The notes beneath the pieces were generated by a model. It made no database searches and had not been told where the DNA came from. It worked only from the letters and a program-made list of their open reading frames with translations. A program made the position numbers and the translations under genes. A stretch of DNA of 39,991 bases from an uncultured bacterium (lineage in GTDB: Bacteria > Verrucomicrobiota > Kiritimatiellia > RFP12 > UBA1067): positions 1 to 39,991 of the forward strand of contig CACZDG010000014.1 of the NCBI GenBank assembly GCA_902779865.1, written 5' to 3'. Positions 31,201-39,719 of this stretch are shown one piece after another (the stretch's first letter is position 1; every line of letters starts with the position of its first letter).

Positions 31201-31713
31201 GGTCTTGTCCGCCGGTTTGTAGAGAGGACGGAACGTCGGAGTGCCGCGGATGTCGCTCAACACGCCGATCTCGTTCTCGAAGCCCGTGCGCGGAGCGACC
31301 ATGTGGTTCTCGGCGTTGAGTCCGGTCATGCCGCTGCCGCGTCCGCCGAACGCGCCGCGCGGGTTGCCGATCTTGCGGTGGACGCAGAGGATCTTGTCGA
31401 AGTCTAGGACCGGGTTCGCGAGCATCGCCTTGCGGTAGTTCTCCACGAGCTGCACGGCGGCGGCCTTCGCCGCGTCGTCGCCTTTCTCGAGGTCGGCCTT
31501 CACCTTATCGACCTGCGAGATCAGCGCCTCGATGGCGGCCGCGTTCTTGGCGTAATCGTATTTTGGATTGTTCTTGAGGTCCGTGAGCGCGCGCCGTGCG
31601 GCGTCGGGCTTCACGAGCGCAAGCTGTTCGCGCGCCTGGCGCACGGGATCAATCGCCGCGACAAGTGTAAGAGCGGCGCATACCGTAACTACAGTCATGA
31701 AGATGTTTTTCAT
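28210..31713 (-). CDS. HzsA-like di-haem protein fused to degenerate formylglycine-generating-enzyme-like domain
   Basis: The protein has 1167 residues from the ATG at 31713, which has GGAGAG 9-10 bases upstream. A signal peptide (MKNIFMTVVTVCAALTLVAA) is followed by a helical stretch, a beta-propeller part (THDGRILYTRWEYSDQPHYW), and a hydrazine-synthase-alpha-like region with CTGCH at 630-634 and CLSCH at 685-689. A Pro/Lys-rich linker (EPKKPAPATPK) leads to a SUMF1/FGE-like domain (about 895-1167: RIPAGVFVMGSANGYPDERP, PTEAQWEWAARSG, LYDMHGNASEWT). In true formylglycine-generating enzymes this region ends with a Cys pair in GGSW-C-...-C; here it reads RGGSFASRPRDGTSSFRLAY, with no Cys, so it is probably a binding domain (as in other C-type-lectin-fold relatives). 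The protein is exported. Its shorter paralogue is at 5489-7858. Confidence 0.8.
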   Translation of the reverse strand: MKNIFMTVVTVCAALTLVAAIDPVRQAREQLALVKPDAARRALTDLKNNPKYDYAKNAAAIEALISQVDKVKADLEKGDDAAKAAAVQLVENYRKAMLANPVLDFDKILCVHRKIGNPRGAFGGRGSGMTGLNAENHMVAPRTGFENEIGVLSDIRGTPTFRPLYKPADKTSIVRDIDLDFDASRILFTGYRGFNNLFGIYEIKTDFSKLSDKMPYQKAELVSPEEHKDIQWWDACYLPNRDQFVMLGTAAYQFLPCEDGNMPMAVMYRKDRKTGEIRQLTYEQDSDYTPNVTHDGRILYTRWEYSDQPHYWSRVLMTCNPDGIGQLSVWGSNSFVPTFFYCARTVPGEPHLITMIGGGHHDRAEVGRFFQIDPSLARAYPFKYDPPDRDWGPARHTLRIPTKVLPKEKTGMVHEFTGWGQDVEGDMADPYTMNQFARGKPYFSHPWPLDAKYNLATVKAAPDALMGLYLVDVFDNVTRIAEAEDGLYLEAMPFAPRKRPPIIPDRSVKGKKTCSVHIADIYNGPGLKGVPRGTVKKMRLFSYHYNYHKTGGHSSTGWIGYRRSGYNERVESGWDVKRILGTVDIEPDGSCCFEMPANTPISVQPLDEKGQAVQLMRSWIVGMPGERVSCTGCHEDNRSSIHTKRTIADEKYFKGEIQKIKPTDGDGIRPWGFANEMFPVVRKYCLSCHGDKEKSPLAKADQGGFAEGGKLSGKRLWMGTAEEAYRVLHPYIHRPGPESEETMLPVMDYHASTSPLVQMLRKGHHGVKMAPEDCLKIYEWIDLNCPFHGKWSPPSLAKPDHWVQHPVPDQAKRRKELAIAYANVDDDPEAEHDRYAAVVAKREVKPVAPEPKKPAPATPKVNGWPMNELQSADAQLGAIWQIAPVTTKTIILGAGQSMTFRRIPAGVFVMGSANGYPDERPQAVVRIAKPFWISEMEVQNQQYNAFDPEHDSRYQDEFGKDHVFPGHIGNHRRQPVVRVSWNEAMAFCAWLSKTCNVKASLPTEAQWEWAARSGTDTPFPWGGLDDDFSKFANFADRDVRFQVVGFDGGGNIRRRRPFEIWQNYPLHEERWQDDWFNLNYVGRANCNRWGLYDMHGNASEWTRSDYAPYPYVDGDGRNDGNPKAKKVARGGSFASRPRDGTSSFRLAYEPWQAVYDVGFRVVLEIEE

Positions 31714-31746
31714 ATTATTATCTCTCCGTTGGTGGAAACAGCACAT

Positions 31747-31752
31747 AGTATA
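31747..31752 (-). promoter_or_regulatory. -10 box (TATACT) for the HzsA-FGE-like gene
   Basis: TATACT on the minus strand (31752-31747, context GGTTATACTATG) predicts a start near 31740 and a 27-base leader that holds the GGAGAG ribosome-binding site. No good -35 is seen. The 205-base divergent gap to the GH92 gene holds this and the plus-strand promoter at 31868; I see nothing else in it. Confidence 0.5.
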
Positions 31753-31867
31753 ACCGATTATGAGCCATTCTGCACTACAAAATTCATCACCCGCCTTACC
31801 ATTTTCGTGGCTGCTTTGTGGTTGATGCACGATTCGCGGATATGCCCGCAACTACCTCCCTTGACTA

Positions 31868-31873
31868 TATAAT
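31868..31873 (+). promoter_or_regulatory. -10 box (TATAAT) for the GH92 gene
   Basis: A perfect TATAAT predicts transcription from about 31880, which is the A of an in-frame ATG. A leaderless start there would add 13 residues to the GH92 protein. The ATG at 31919, with AAGGAAG just upstream, is the alternative. Confidence 0.55.
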
Positions 31874-31918
31874 CGTGAAATGGTATCATTTAGCGCGGTT
31901 CTGAGCAAGGAAGCAAAA

Positions 31919-34699
31919 ATGATTGGCAAAAAGAAATGCCTTGGTGCCCGAGTGCGTATGTTTCAAGCATTCGCAACAGTTTTGTTGCTGTTGTTGGCTC
32001 ATGCGTCGGCGCAGGCAATGTACTACCGGCTTGCAATACGCGAAATCGGCGGCGGGGACATCGCGCAGCTGGGCGAGTTCTCGCTCTACGCGTCGGACGG
32101 CTCGCGCGTGAACGGCAACGGCATGAAGCTTGTTCCGCCGCGTGCGGCGAAGTCGCTTGCTCCCGGCGAGTGTTTCGCGTCGCGCACGAACTTTGCGCGG
32201 GAAACCGCCGAAAAGCTCTTCGACGGAAATCCCAAGACGAAACTCTGCGTGGGGAAGCTCGCCTTGCGCGAAGGCGATCCGGCAAGTTGGCTCGACGTTT
32301 ACTTCCGCCTCCCAGATGGCGCGAAGCCAGTGGCGAAGTATAACTTCTGCAGTGCAAACGACGCCGACCGCTACCCGGAGCGCAATCCGAAGTCGTGGGC
32401 GATCTGGTGCTCCGCCGACGGCGAGATCTGGCGGCTCGTGGACGAGCGCACGAACGCCTTCTCGCCCAAGTCGATGCTCACATGGTGGAACGGATCGCGT
32501 CCGTACTCCTTCGGCGGAGAACGTCCGTGCGAGGACATGGCGGACGAGGTGAACCCGTTCATCGGTGCCGTCACGCAACATCCACGCAGTGCGCTCGGGG
32601 GACACGGCCTCGGCAAGACGTTCCCCGGCGCCGCCACGCCGTGCGGCATGGTCCAGCTCTCGCCTGACACCATCACCGGCGGCGACAACGGCTGCGGCTA
32701 TTCGTACCACCACGAGACGATCGAGGGCTTCAGCTTCACGCACCTCTCCGGCGTGGGCTGGTACGGCGACTTCGGCAACTTTCAGGTGACGCCGACCGTC
32801 GGCGCGCGCAACCTCGACCGCGACAAGGCGAAGAGCGCCTACTCCCACGAGCGCGAGGTCGCCGAGGCGGGGTACTACGCCGTCACGCTCGACCGCTACG
32901 GCATCCGCGCCGAGATGGCCGCCGCGCCGCGCGCGGGCATCCTGCGCTTCACTTATCCAGAATCGAAGGAGGCGCGCATCCAGATCGACCTTGGGCGGCG
33001 CATAGGGCAGCTCGGACGCTGGTTGAAGCACTCGCGCCAGCATGTGCGCGTCGTGGATGACCATACGATCGAAGGGCGCATGGAGTGCCCGTGGCAGGAC
33101 GGCGGCTGGGGACACGGCGCGGGACGCGTCCACTACGTGCTGCACTTCACCTGTGCGTTCTCCAAGCCGTTCAAGCGGTTCGGCGTGTGGGACAAGGACA
33201 ATGTGTTCGAGAATTGCCGCGACTACACCGGCACGAATACCGGATTCTTCGCCGAGTTCGAGACGTCACCGGGCGAGCAGATTCTCATGCGCGCCGGGCT
33301 TTCATACGTCGATCAGGACGGTGCGCGCAAGAACCTTGCGAGCGACATGCCAGATTTCGACTTCGCCCGTGCCCGCCGCGCCGCGCGCGCCCTCTGGAGC
33401 GACGCGTTCGCCGGCGTGAAGGTGAAGGGCGGGAGCGTCGATGAACGGATCGTGTTCGCCACGTGTCTCTACCACGCGCTCATCGACCCGCGCATGATCG
33501 GCGACGTGGATGGCCGATACATGGGTAGCGACGGCAAGATATACCGCAACGAGCGCTTCACCGCGCGGACCGTGTTCAGCGGATGGGACGTATTCCGCAG
33601 CGAGATGCCGCTTCTCACGCTGATTCGTCCCGACATCGTGAATGACACGATCAACTCCATGATCCGCTGGACGGAACTCGGTCCGCGCGATACGCTGCCC
33701 GTCTGGGACATCTTCGGATGCACGTCGGGCTGCATGGTCGGAAACCCCATCATCCCCTGCATCGCCGATGCGTATGAGAAGGGCATTCGCAACTGGGATG
33801 CGGAGACTGCATGGCGTCTTGCCGATGTCACATCCCGGAAGCGCGGAAACGCCGCGTGTGGCTGGACGCCCAACTCGCTTTCCGTGACGCTCGAATATGC
33901 CTACGACGACTGGTGCATGGGCAAGTTTGCGGAGATGCTCGGCAAGACGGACGACGCGAAGCGCTACTACGAACGTGCCGGATGGTACAGGAACATCTGG
34001 AGCAAGGAGGCGGGATGGATGCGCAGCCGCAAGGCGGACGGATCGTGGACGCCATGGCGTGGACGGCATGTACACGGACAGGGAGCGGTGGAGTCCAACC
34101 CCTGGCAGCAGGGATGGTTCGTCCCGCACGACATCTACGGTCTCATCGAGCTGATGGGCGGCGAGCGGAAATTCGCCGACGAGCTGGAGCTCTTCTTTGA
34201 AAAGGCACCGGCGAACTTCATGTGGGGCGACTGCTACAACCATCCGAACGAGGTCACGCATCTCGTGCCGTTCATGTTCCCGTACTGCGGTAGGCCGTGG
34301 CTCACGCAGAAATGGACGCGACGGATCTGCGAGGGTGCGTATGGCAATGATGTGTACGGCTACGTGGGCAACGAGGACGAAGGGCAGATGAGCGCATGGT
34401 ACATCCTCGCCGCGAGCGGACTCCATCCGGCGTGTCCCGGTAGCGGCGTGTGGATACTCACGAGCCCGGTGTTCCCCGAGGTGTCGTTCCGCCTCGATCC
34501 GAAGTACGCGAAGGGTGGGAGCTTCACCATCCGCGCGAACGGGGTTTCCAGGAAAAACATCTACATCCGCTCGGCCAAGCTGAACGGCAAGCCGATCAAC
34601 CGCGCATGGATCACAACGAAGGAAGTGACGGACGGCGGACAGTTGGAACTTGAGATGTGTGCGGAACCTGTGCCCGAAAGTCTGACGAAACAACCATAG
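31919..34699 (+). CDS. GH92 alpha-mannosidase, secreted
   Basis: The protein has 926 residues from ATG 31919 (AAGGAAG upstream); ATG 31880 is an equally open start fitting a leaderless message. The export segment is AFATVLLLLLAHASAQA. An N-terminal beta-sandwich similar to F5/8-type discoidin domains (about residues 35-200, IREIGGGDIAQLGEFSLY, KLFDGNPKTKLCV) comes first. The GH92 block starts near residue 211: VNPFIGAVTQ, GLGKTFPGAATPCGMVQLSP, GFSFTHLSGVG. Later are NPIIPCIADAYEKG with the Glu region near 628 (DAETAW) and GNEDEGQMSAWYILAASGL near 817, where the family's general base lies. GH92 enzymes are calcium-dependent exo-mannosidases that invert the anomeric centre and trim N-glycans or yeast mannan. 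Linkage specificity cannot be read here. Confidence 0.92.
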   Translation: MIGKKKCLGARVRMFQAFATVLLLLLAHASAQAMYYRLAIREIGGGDIAQLGEFSLYASDGSRVNGNGMKLVPPRAAKSLAPGECFASRTNFARETAEKLFDGNPKTKLCVGKLALREGDPASWLDVYFRLPDGAKPVAKYNFCSANDADRYPERNPKSWAIWCSADGEIWRLVDERTNAFSPKSMLTWWNGSRPYSFGGERPCEDMADEVNPFIGAVTQHPRSALGGHGLGKTFPGAATPCGMVQLSPDTITGGDNGCGYSYHHETIEGFSFTHLSGVGWYGDFGNFQVTPTVGARNLDRDKAKSAYSHEREVAEAGYYAVTLDRYGIRAEMAAAPRAGILRFTYPESKEARIQIDLGRRIGQLGRWLKHSRQHVRVVDDHTIEGRMECPWQDGGWGHGAGRVHYVLHFTCAFSKPFKRFGVWDKDNVFENCRDYTGTNTGFFAEFETSPGEQILMRAGLSYVDQDGARKNLASDMPDFDFARARRAARALWSDAFAGVKVKGGSVDERIVFATCLYHALIDPRMIGDVDGRYMGSDGKIYRNERFTARTVFSGWDVFRSEMPLLTLIRPDIVNDTINSMIRWTELGPRDTLPVWDIFGCTSGCMVGNPIIPCIADAYEKGIRNWDAETAWRLADVTSRKRGNAACGWTPNSLSVTLEYAYDDWCMGKFAEMLGKTDDAKRYYERAGWYRNIWSKEAGWMRSRKADGSWTPWRGRHVHGQGAVESNPWQQGWFVPHDIYGLIELMGGERKFADELELFFEKAPANFMWGDCYNHPNEVTHLVPFMFPYCGRPWLTQKWTRRICEGAYGNDVYGYVGNEDEGQMSAWYILAASGLHPACPGSGVWILTSPVFPEVSFRLDPKYAKGGSFTIRANGVSRKNIYIRSAKLNGKPINRAWITTKEVTDGGQLELEMCAEPVPESLTKQP

Positions 34700-34728
34700 C
34701 GCTGCAAGCACCAAGTGTTAAAATGTGA

Positions 34729-34734
34729 TATAAT
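34729..34734 (+). promoter_or_regulatory. -10 box (TATAAT) for the glpQ/glpT-like operon
   Basis: TATAAT in GTGATATAATAAG predicts a start near 34741 and a 50-base leader ending in an AAAGG ribosome-binding site 10 bases before ATG 34791. This promoter probably serves the phosphodiesterase, transporter and DUF4838 genes, which are closely spaced. Confidence 0.6.
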
Positions 34735-34790
34735 AAGCGGCGTTGGACGAAAAGTAGGTGATTTAATCAAACCAAAAGAAAGGCAACGAA

Positions 34791-35750
34791 ATGAAAAGAC
34801 GCACGTTCATCTCAGCCGCAGCATCTGCGGCGTTGGCAATCATCATGGCCGCACCTGCGGCGGCGCAGACGCGCACCGAGCTCATCCGCGAAAAGCTGCT
34901 GTCAAACGACCGCAACTACGTGTTCGTGGCGATGCACCGCGGCGACTGGCGCAACTTCCCCGAAAACTCCAAAGACGCGATCCTCAGCTGTATCGCGCTC
35001 GGCGCGGACATCGTGGAGCTAGACACCCAGATGACGAAGGACGGACACTTCGTGATGCTGCACGACGGCTCCCTCAACCGCACCACCACGGGCAAGGGCA
35101 AGGTGAAGGACCTCACGCTCGCCGAAATCAAGCAGTTCAAGCTCAAGAGCAACCAGGGCGGCAAGGACGCGAAGGCCACGGACTACGACATCCTCACGCT
35201 CGAGGAGGCGCTTGCGCTTACGAAGGGCAAGATACTCGTCAACATCGACAAGTTCACCGCACACCCGTACGAGATCCTCAAGGTCGTGGAGAAAGTGGGC
35301 GCGATGAAGGAGGTGCTCGTGAAGTCCACGCACGGTCCGGCGGAGGCGAAGAGTCTATTCAAGGAGTACTGGAAGAACGTCGAGTCGGGCGAGCTTCTGT
35401 ACATGCCCGTCATCCAGTTCTGCTGGAAGAAGCACGAGTACGCCGCGAAGATCCTGCCGGAATGGCTCGCCGAGGAGCCGCGTAGGGCGTCGATGTACGA
35501 GGTATGCATGGATTCCGACGAAGGCGCGGCGCAGCTGGAGAAGGTACGCACCGCGCCCGGTGCGCCCCGTATCTGGATTAACACGATGTGGGATACGCTC
35601 AACAACGGACGCGGCGACGTTAGGGGTTTCACAAATCCTGACTCCACCTGGGGCTGGAGTTTGTGCCAGGGCGCGACGATGCTCCAGACCGACTACGGCG
35701 CGGAGATGCTGGTCTATCTCAACCGTATCGGACGTCATTCCCTCAAATAG
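34791..35750 (+). CDS. Periplasmic glycerophosphodiester phosphodiesterase
   Basis: The protein has 319 residues. The signal peptide has a twin-arginine-like start (KRRTFIS) and ends APAAAQ near residue 26. GDPD motifs are intact: H49-R50 in AMHRGDWRNFPENS with E58 and N59, E76 and D78 in IVELDTQMTKDG, and H91 in VMLHDGSLNRTTTG. It would split glycerophosphodiesters from phospholipid breakdown into glycerol-3-phosphate and an alcohol outside the inner membrane. The next gene, 12 bases downstream, is an organophosphate transporter of the GlpT type, giving the same pairing as glpT-glpQ of E. coli in reverse order. Confidence 0.9.
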   Translation: MKRRTFISAAASAALAIIMAAPAAAQTRTELIREKLLSNDRNYVFVAMHRGDWRNFPENSKDAILSCIALGADIVELDTQMTKDGHFVMLHDGSLNRTTTGKGKVKDLTLAEIKQFKLKSNQGGKDAKATDYDILTLEEALALTKGKILVNIDKFTAHPYEILKVVEKVGAMKEVLVKSTHGPAEAKSLFKEYWKNVESGELLYMPVIQFCWKKHEYAAKILPEWLAEEPRRASMYEVCMDSDEGAAQLEKVRTAPGAPRIWINTMWDTLNNGRGDVRGFTNPDSTWGWSLCQGATMLQTDYGAEMLVYLNRIGRHSLK

Positions 35751-35762
35751 CGGAGCATAGCG

Positions 35763-37151
35763 ATGGGCTTCTTCTCTCCCGCGCCGGCGAGGCCGGTCAC
35801 AATTCCTACGGCCGCTATTGGTTCCCGTTTCCGGTTTATCCGGATTCGGCAGGTCTCTATAATGCTGCTCGGGTACGCGCTTTTCTACGTGTGCCGACTC
35901 GCCTTCTCCGCCACGAAGAAGACGATGATTGAAGAAGGCGCGTACACGGCGCGGGAGATAGGATACGTCGGCTCCGCCATGCTCATCGGCTACGCGATAG
36001 GCAAGTTCATCTGTGGATTCCTCGCCGACCGCGCGAACATCAGGAGGATGTTCGCGTTCGGGCTGTTCGTATCGGCGCTTGCAACGATGTCCGTGGGCTT
36101 CCACGTGCCGGCGGTAGCGCTGATGGTCATCTGGTTCATGAACGGATTCGCGCAGGGGTCGGGTTCGCCGTGCTGCGTGGTGTCGCTCGCACGTTGGTGG
36201 CCCAACCGCTCGCGCGGCACGTTCTACGGCATCTGGAGCTGCTCCAACAACCTTGGCGAGGCGATTGCCTACGTGGTGACGAGCGTGATCATGGTGCGGG
36301 TGGGGATCGCGTACGGCGCGGACATGGCATGGCGCAGCGGCTTCTGGGGCGCGGCGACGTTCGGTTTCGTGGGTGTGGTTCTTATCTCGCTCTTCATGCG
36401 CGACTCGCCGCAGTCTGAGGGACTTCCCTCCGTCGCCGAGTGGGAGGGCGAGATCAAGGACGCCGAGGACAGGAAGAACGCGGCGGATGTCGGACGCGGA
36501 CAGAAGATCGCGCTCAAGAGCTGGGCCGTGTGGATGGTTGCGCTCGCGGGCGGGTTCTTCTGCATGAGCCGCTACGCGATCATCGACTGGGGCATCTTCT
36601 TCCTGGAAGTGAAGAAGGGCTACGCCACGGAAACCGCCGCGTGGATCATCACGCTGAACTCGATAGTGGGCGCGGTGTCGAGCGGGCTTTCTGGAATTAT
36701 CTCCGATCGCGTGTTCAAGGGCAGCCGCAACGAACTCGCGCTCATTGCGGGCATCCTGAATATAACAGGTCTTTCACTGATGATGCTCGTGCCGTTCCAG
36801 TGTATCTGGATCGATGTGGCGGCGATGGTCTGCTTCGGCCTCGCGGTGGGCGTGCTCCTTACGTTCCTCGGCGGATTGATGGCGGTCGACCTCGTGCCTC
36901 GTGTCGCGGCGGGTGCAGCGCTTGGTATTGCGGGCATGGGGAACTACATCGGTGCCGGCGTGTCGAGCGCTGTGTCCGGCTTTCTCGTCGGACGTGATGC
37001 CGCCACGGGCAAGGCGTACCTGCTTGGCCACACTTTCTCGAACGGTTACACCCTCGACTACATGTCCGTGTTCTGGATCGGCATGGCGTTGATGTCCGTA
37101 ATCTGCGCGCTCACGGTGTGGAACGCCCGCAAGGACAACAAAGGAGAATGA
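35763..37151 (+). CDS. Organophosphate:phosphate antiporter family transporter (GlpT/UhpT-like)
   Basis: The protein has 462 residues with about 12 membrane segments (MFS). The N-terminal YALFYVCRLAFSATKK places Arg45 exactly where GlpT has its phosphate-binding arginine, and CMSRYAIIDWGIFF places Arg270 at the second one. GFAQGSGSPCCVVSLARWW and GAALGIAGMGNYIGAG are further OPA-family blocks. The histidine of GlpT (NCAHN) is replaced by Asn162 (SCSNN), so substrate handling or proton coupling may differ. It probably brings glycerol-3-phosphate or a related phosphoester in exchange for phosphate. GGAG lies 8 bases before the ATG. Its last codons carry the AAAGGAG site for the next gene. Confidence 0.9.
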   Translation: MGFFSPAPARPVTIPTAAIGSRFRFIRIRQVSIMLLGYALFYVCRLAFSATKKTMIEEGAYTAREIGYVGSAMLIGYAIGKFICGFLADRANIRRMFAFGLFVSALATMSVGFHVPAVALMVIWFMNGFAQGSGSPCCVVSLARWWPNRSRGTFYGIWSCSNNLGEAIAYVVTSVIMVRVGIAYGADMAWRSGFWGAATFGFVGVVLISLFMRDSPQSEGLPSVAEWEGEIKDAEDRKNAADVGRGQKIALKSWAVWMVALAGGFFCMSRYAIIDWGIFFLEVKKGYATETAAWIITLNSIVGAVSSGLSGIISDRVFKGSRNELALIAGILNITGLSLMMLVPFQCIWIDVAAMVCFGLAVGVLLTFLGGLMAVDLVPRVAAGAALGIAGMGNYIGAGVSSAVSGFLVGRDAATGKAYLLGHTFSNGYTLDYMSVFWIGMALMSVICALTVWNARKDNKGE

Positions 37152-37155
37152 TACC

Positions 37156-39507
37156 ATGGTGCAGAAAATAGTTCTTGGGGCGGCATGTGTGTGCTGTGCC
37201 GCCTTTGCAGCTTTTGGCGTTGCGCCGCTTGAGATTGCGGTGCGCGGACAACCGGCGGCGTACGCTATCGTGATTTCTGAAAAGGCGAGTCCGGTCGAGA
37301 AATATGCGGCAGAGGAGCTGCAGTCGTTCCTCGAACAGGTCACGGGAGTGAAGCTGCCCGTAGCCTCTGACGCCGCGCCGCTTCCTGCCAAGGCGATCCT
37401 GTTGGGCGAAACGAGATATTCGCTTGCGTTGCTGGGCTGCGGGTTCGATCCGGATACGCTCGGCAGCGACGGATTCCGCCTCGCGGCGCGTCCGCCGCAT
37501 CTCGTCGCCTACGGCTCGGCGAAACGCGGCGCGCTGTACGCGGCGTACGAGATCCTCGAGACCTACGCCGGATGCAGGTGGTACGCCTCGTGGCACAGCG
37601 TGATTCCGAAGAAGAGCGTGGTCGGCGTGCCCGGCGACCTCGACGACGTGCAGAAGCCGGCCTTCGCCATGCGCGAACCGTTCTGGTACGACGTGAACAA
37701 AAACCGGGACTTCGCGGCGCGACTTCGCGTGAACGGGTACAACCACACCAGCGGCGAGGTGGATGCCAAGTTCGGCGGCGACTCGTTCCGTTTCGGCGGC
37801 GGGCTCGGCAGCTGCCACACGTTTGAGGCGCTGTTGCCCCAGAAGGTGTATTTCGACAAGCATCCCGAATACTACAGTCTCGTAAAAGGCAAGCGGCTCA
37901 AGGGGCGCACGCAGCTCTGCCTCACCAATCCCGACGTGCTGCGCATCGTCACGTCCAACGTGCTGGAGCGTATCCGCAAAGACCCGGGCGCGAAGTTCTA
38001 CGGCGTGAGCCAGAACGACTGGTACAACTACTGCGAGTGCGAGAAGTGCGCGGCCATCGACGCCGAGGAGGAGAGCCACGCGGGAACGATGGTGCGCTTC
38101 GTGAACGCCATCGCCGAGGCGGTCGAAAAGGAGTTCCCCGACGCCGTCATCGAGACGTTGGCCTACCAGTACACGCGCAAGCCGCCGAAGAAGACGCGCC
38201 TTCGCCGCAACGTGGTGCCGTGCCTCTGCACGATCGAGTGCGACTTCACAAGGCCGATACCCGAAAACCCCTACACGGAGAACGTCAGCTTCATGTCCGA
38301 CATCAACGGCTGGAAGCCCCAGACCGACCAGCTGTACCTCTGGGACTACACGACGGAGTTCAGGGACTTCGCGCTGCCGTTTTCGAACATCTACGCCTTC
38401 CAGGGAAACATCAAGTTTTTCCGGGAGAACAACGTGAAGGAGCTTTTCGAGCAGGGCGACCAGTGCGGACGCCACGGCGCGTTCGCGGAACTGAAGGCGT
38501 GGCTGCTCGCCAAGCTGATGTGGAACCCCGACCGGCCCGTCGAGCCGCTGATCGGCGACTTCCTCGCCGGATACTACGGCAAGGCCGCCCCGTTCGTCCG
38601 CGAATACCTGAAGGAAGAACACAGGCGCATGCGCGAATGGGCACCGGCCAAGGGCCCGATGCGCATTTGGCGCAGCGAGGCGTTCCGGGGCCTGGATGAC
38701 GAATTCGTCGAATGGGCGAAGCCACTTTGGAAGAAGGCCGTCGATGCGGTGAAGGACGACCCGGCGCTGTCGTACAACGTGCGGATGTCCGAGTTTTCGT
38801 TCGACTTCCTGCGTCTGGAACGCATGAATCCGAAGCCCGTGCGCAAGGAGGTCCTCTTCGCGCCGTCTCCCGAGAACGACGCCCGCATCGCGGAGGTCAA
38901 GGCGCTTACGCAGTCGCTTCTCGACAGGATGGCCGAGGCGAAGGACATCAGCCTCTCCGAGAGTCGGGCTCGGCACGATGCGCTCGTCGCCGGATGGAAG
39001 GCGTATGTCTCGCCCTCCACCAACGCCGCCGTCAACGCCGTCGAATCGCAACGCGCGGTGCTGGAGGAGCGCTACCTCAGTCTCTCGCGTCCCGGACAGT
39101 GGGGCGCGTTCGTGGACGATCCCAAGGCGGCGGACGGCAAGGCGCTCAAGCTCTTCAACACGCATTTCGAGTGGTGCACCTCCTTCCCCATGGGTAAGGT
39201 TGCGTTCAAGCCGGGCGCGAAGTACAAGTTGCGCGCGCGGGTACGCGTAGAGAAGGCGCGCGACGGCGGCGAGGCGTTTTGGGCGGGGGTGTACGATTCC
39301 GTGACGAGGAAAGACGCCAGCATCATTCTTCCCCGGACGGATGCTATCAAGGATTCGGAATACGCCTGGTACGACATCTGCACCTGGACGCCGCGCGCGG
39401 ACGGCAGGGAATACTTCTGGATTGGCCCCGGCCGCTTCGGCGCGGACGGCAAGAGCAACATCAAGGCCGTCTATCTCGACAAGGTGGAGTTATCCATAGC
39501 CAAGTAG
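37156..39507 (+). CDS. Secreted DUF4838 glycan-active protein
   Basis: The protein has 783 residues with a signal peptide (VLGAACVCCAAFAAFG). Residues about 40-150 look like the N-terminal domain that precedes catalytic domains in GH20/GH67-type enzymes (EKYAAEELQSFLEQVTGVKL). The central part (about 170-480) carries the DUF4838 signature FYGVSQNDWYNYCECEKC and an acidic, aromatic-rich core. The C-terminal part (about 630-783) looks like a beta-sandwich carbohydrate-binding domain. DUF4838 proteins are found near glycosidases in gut bacteria and are suspected hydrolases; the substrate is not known. AAAGGAG inside the end of the transporter gene positions the ATG at 37156. Confidence 0.8.
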   Translation: MVQKIVLGAACVCCAAFAAFGVAPLEIAVRGQPAAYAIVISEKASPVEKYAAEELQSFLEQVTGVKLPVASDAAPLPAKAILLGETRYSLALLGCGFDPDTLGSDGFRLAARPPHLVAYGSAKRGALYAAYEILETYAGCRWYASWHSVIPKKSVVGVPGDLDDVQKPAFAMREPFWYDVNKNRDFAARLRVNGYNHTSGEVDAKFGGDSFRFGGGLGSCHTFEALLPQKVYFDKHPEYYSLVKGKRLKGRTQLCLTNPDVLRIVTSNVLERIRKDPGAKFYGVSQNDWYNYCECEKCAAIDAEEESHAGTMVRFVNAIAEAVEKEFPDAVIETLAYQYTRKPPKKTRLRRNVVPCLCTIECDFTRPIPENPYTENVSFMSDINGWKPQTDQLYLWDYTTEFRDFALPFSNIYAFQGNIKFFRENNVKELFEQGDQCGRHGAFAELKAWLLAKLMWNPDRPVEPLIGDFLAGYYGKAAPFVREYLKEEHRRMREWAPAKGPMRIWRSEAFRGLDDEFVEWAKPLWKKAVDAVKDDPALSYNVRMSEFSFDFLRLERMNPKPVRKEVLFAPSPENDARIAEVKALTQSLLDRMAEAKDISLSESRARHDALVAGWKAYVSPSTNAAVNAVESQRAVLEERYLSLSRPGQWGAFVDDPKAADGKALKLFNTHFEWCTSFPMGKVAFKPGAKYKLRARVRVEKARDGGEAFWAGVYDSVTRKDASIILPRTDAIKDSEYAWYDICTWTPRADGREYFWIGPGRFGADGKSNIKAVYLDKVELSIAK

Positions 39508-39518
39508 TCTCGTATGGC

Positions 39519-39719
39519 ATGAAGTGTTCGCGCAGAGAGTTCTTTTCAGGAGCTTCAGCGTTCGTACTGGGTGTGGGACGGCCCTTCGCCGCACCACCCG
39601 GCTGGAAGCCGTCGAAGAAGCCGAATCTGGTGTTGGGCCGACTTTTCACGTTCGCGTACAAAAAGGCCGGATTTCCTGGGAAACGGGGCGTAGGTCTTCA
39701 CTACACTTCCGTTTTTTGA
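39519..39719 (+). pseudogene. Tat-exported protein, N-terminal fragment cut by an insertion
   Basis: ATG 39519 begins MKCSRREFFSGASAFVLGVG, a standard twin-arginine signal (SRREFF). KPNLVLG then starts what looks like a mature domain, perhaps a metallophosphoesterase or sulfatase, where such a beta strand is followed by a catalytic motif. From about base 39639 the sequence changes to Lys/Gly-rich residues with no family pattern and stops at 39719. The minus-strand transposase ends at 39701, so an element seems to have entered near 39639. The remaining gene, if any, lies beyond the right edge. Confidence 0.6.

Noticed and set aside
28429..31407. A 992-codon open frame on the plus strand opposite the second HzsA-like gene
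   Set aside because: Composition (Val/Arg/His/Ala runs) is that of an antisense shadow, and the minus strand holds a coherent signal peptide, CXXCH sites and an FGE-like domain.
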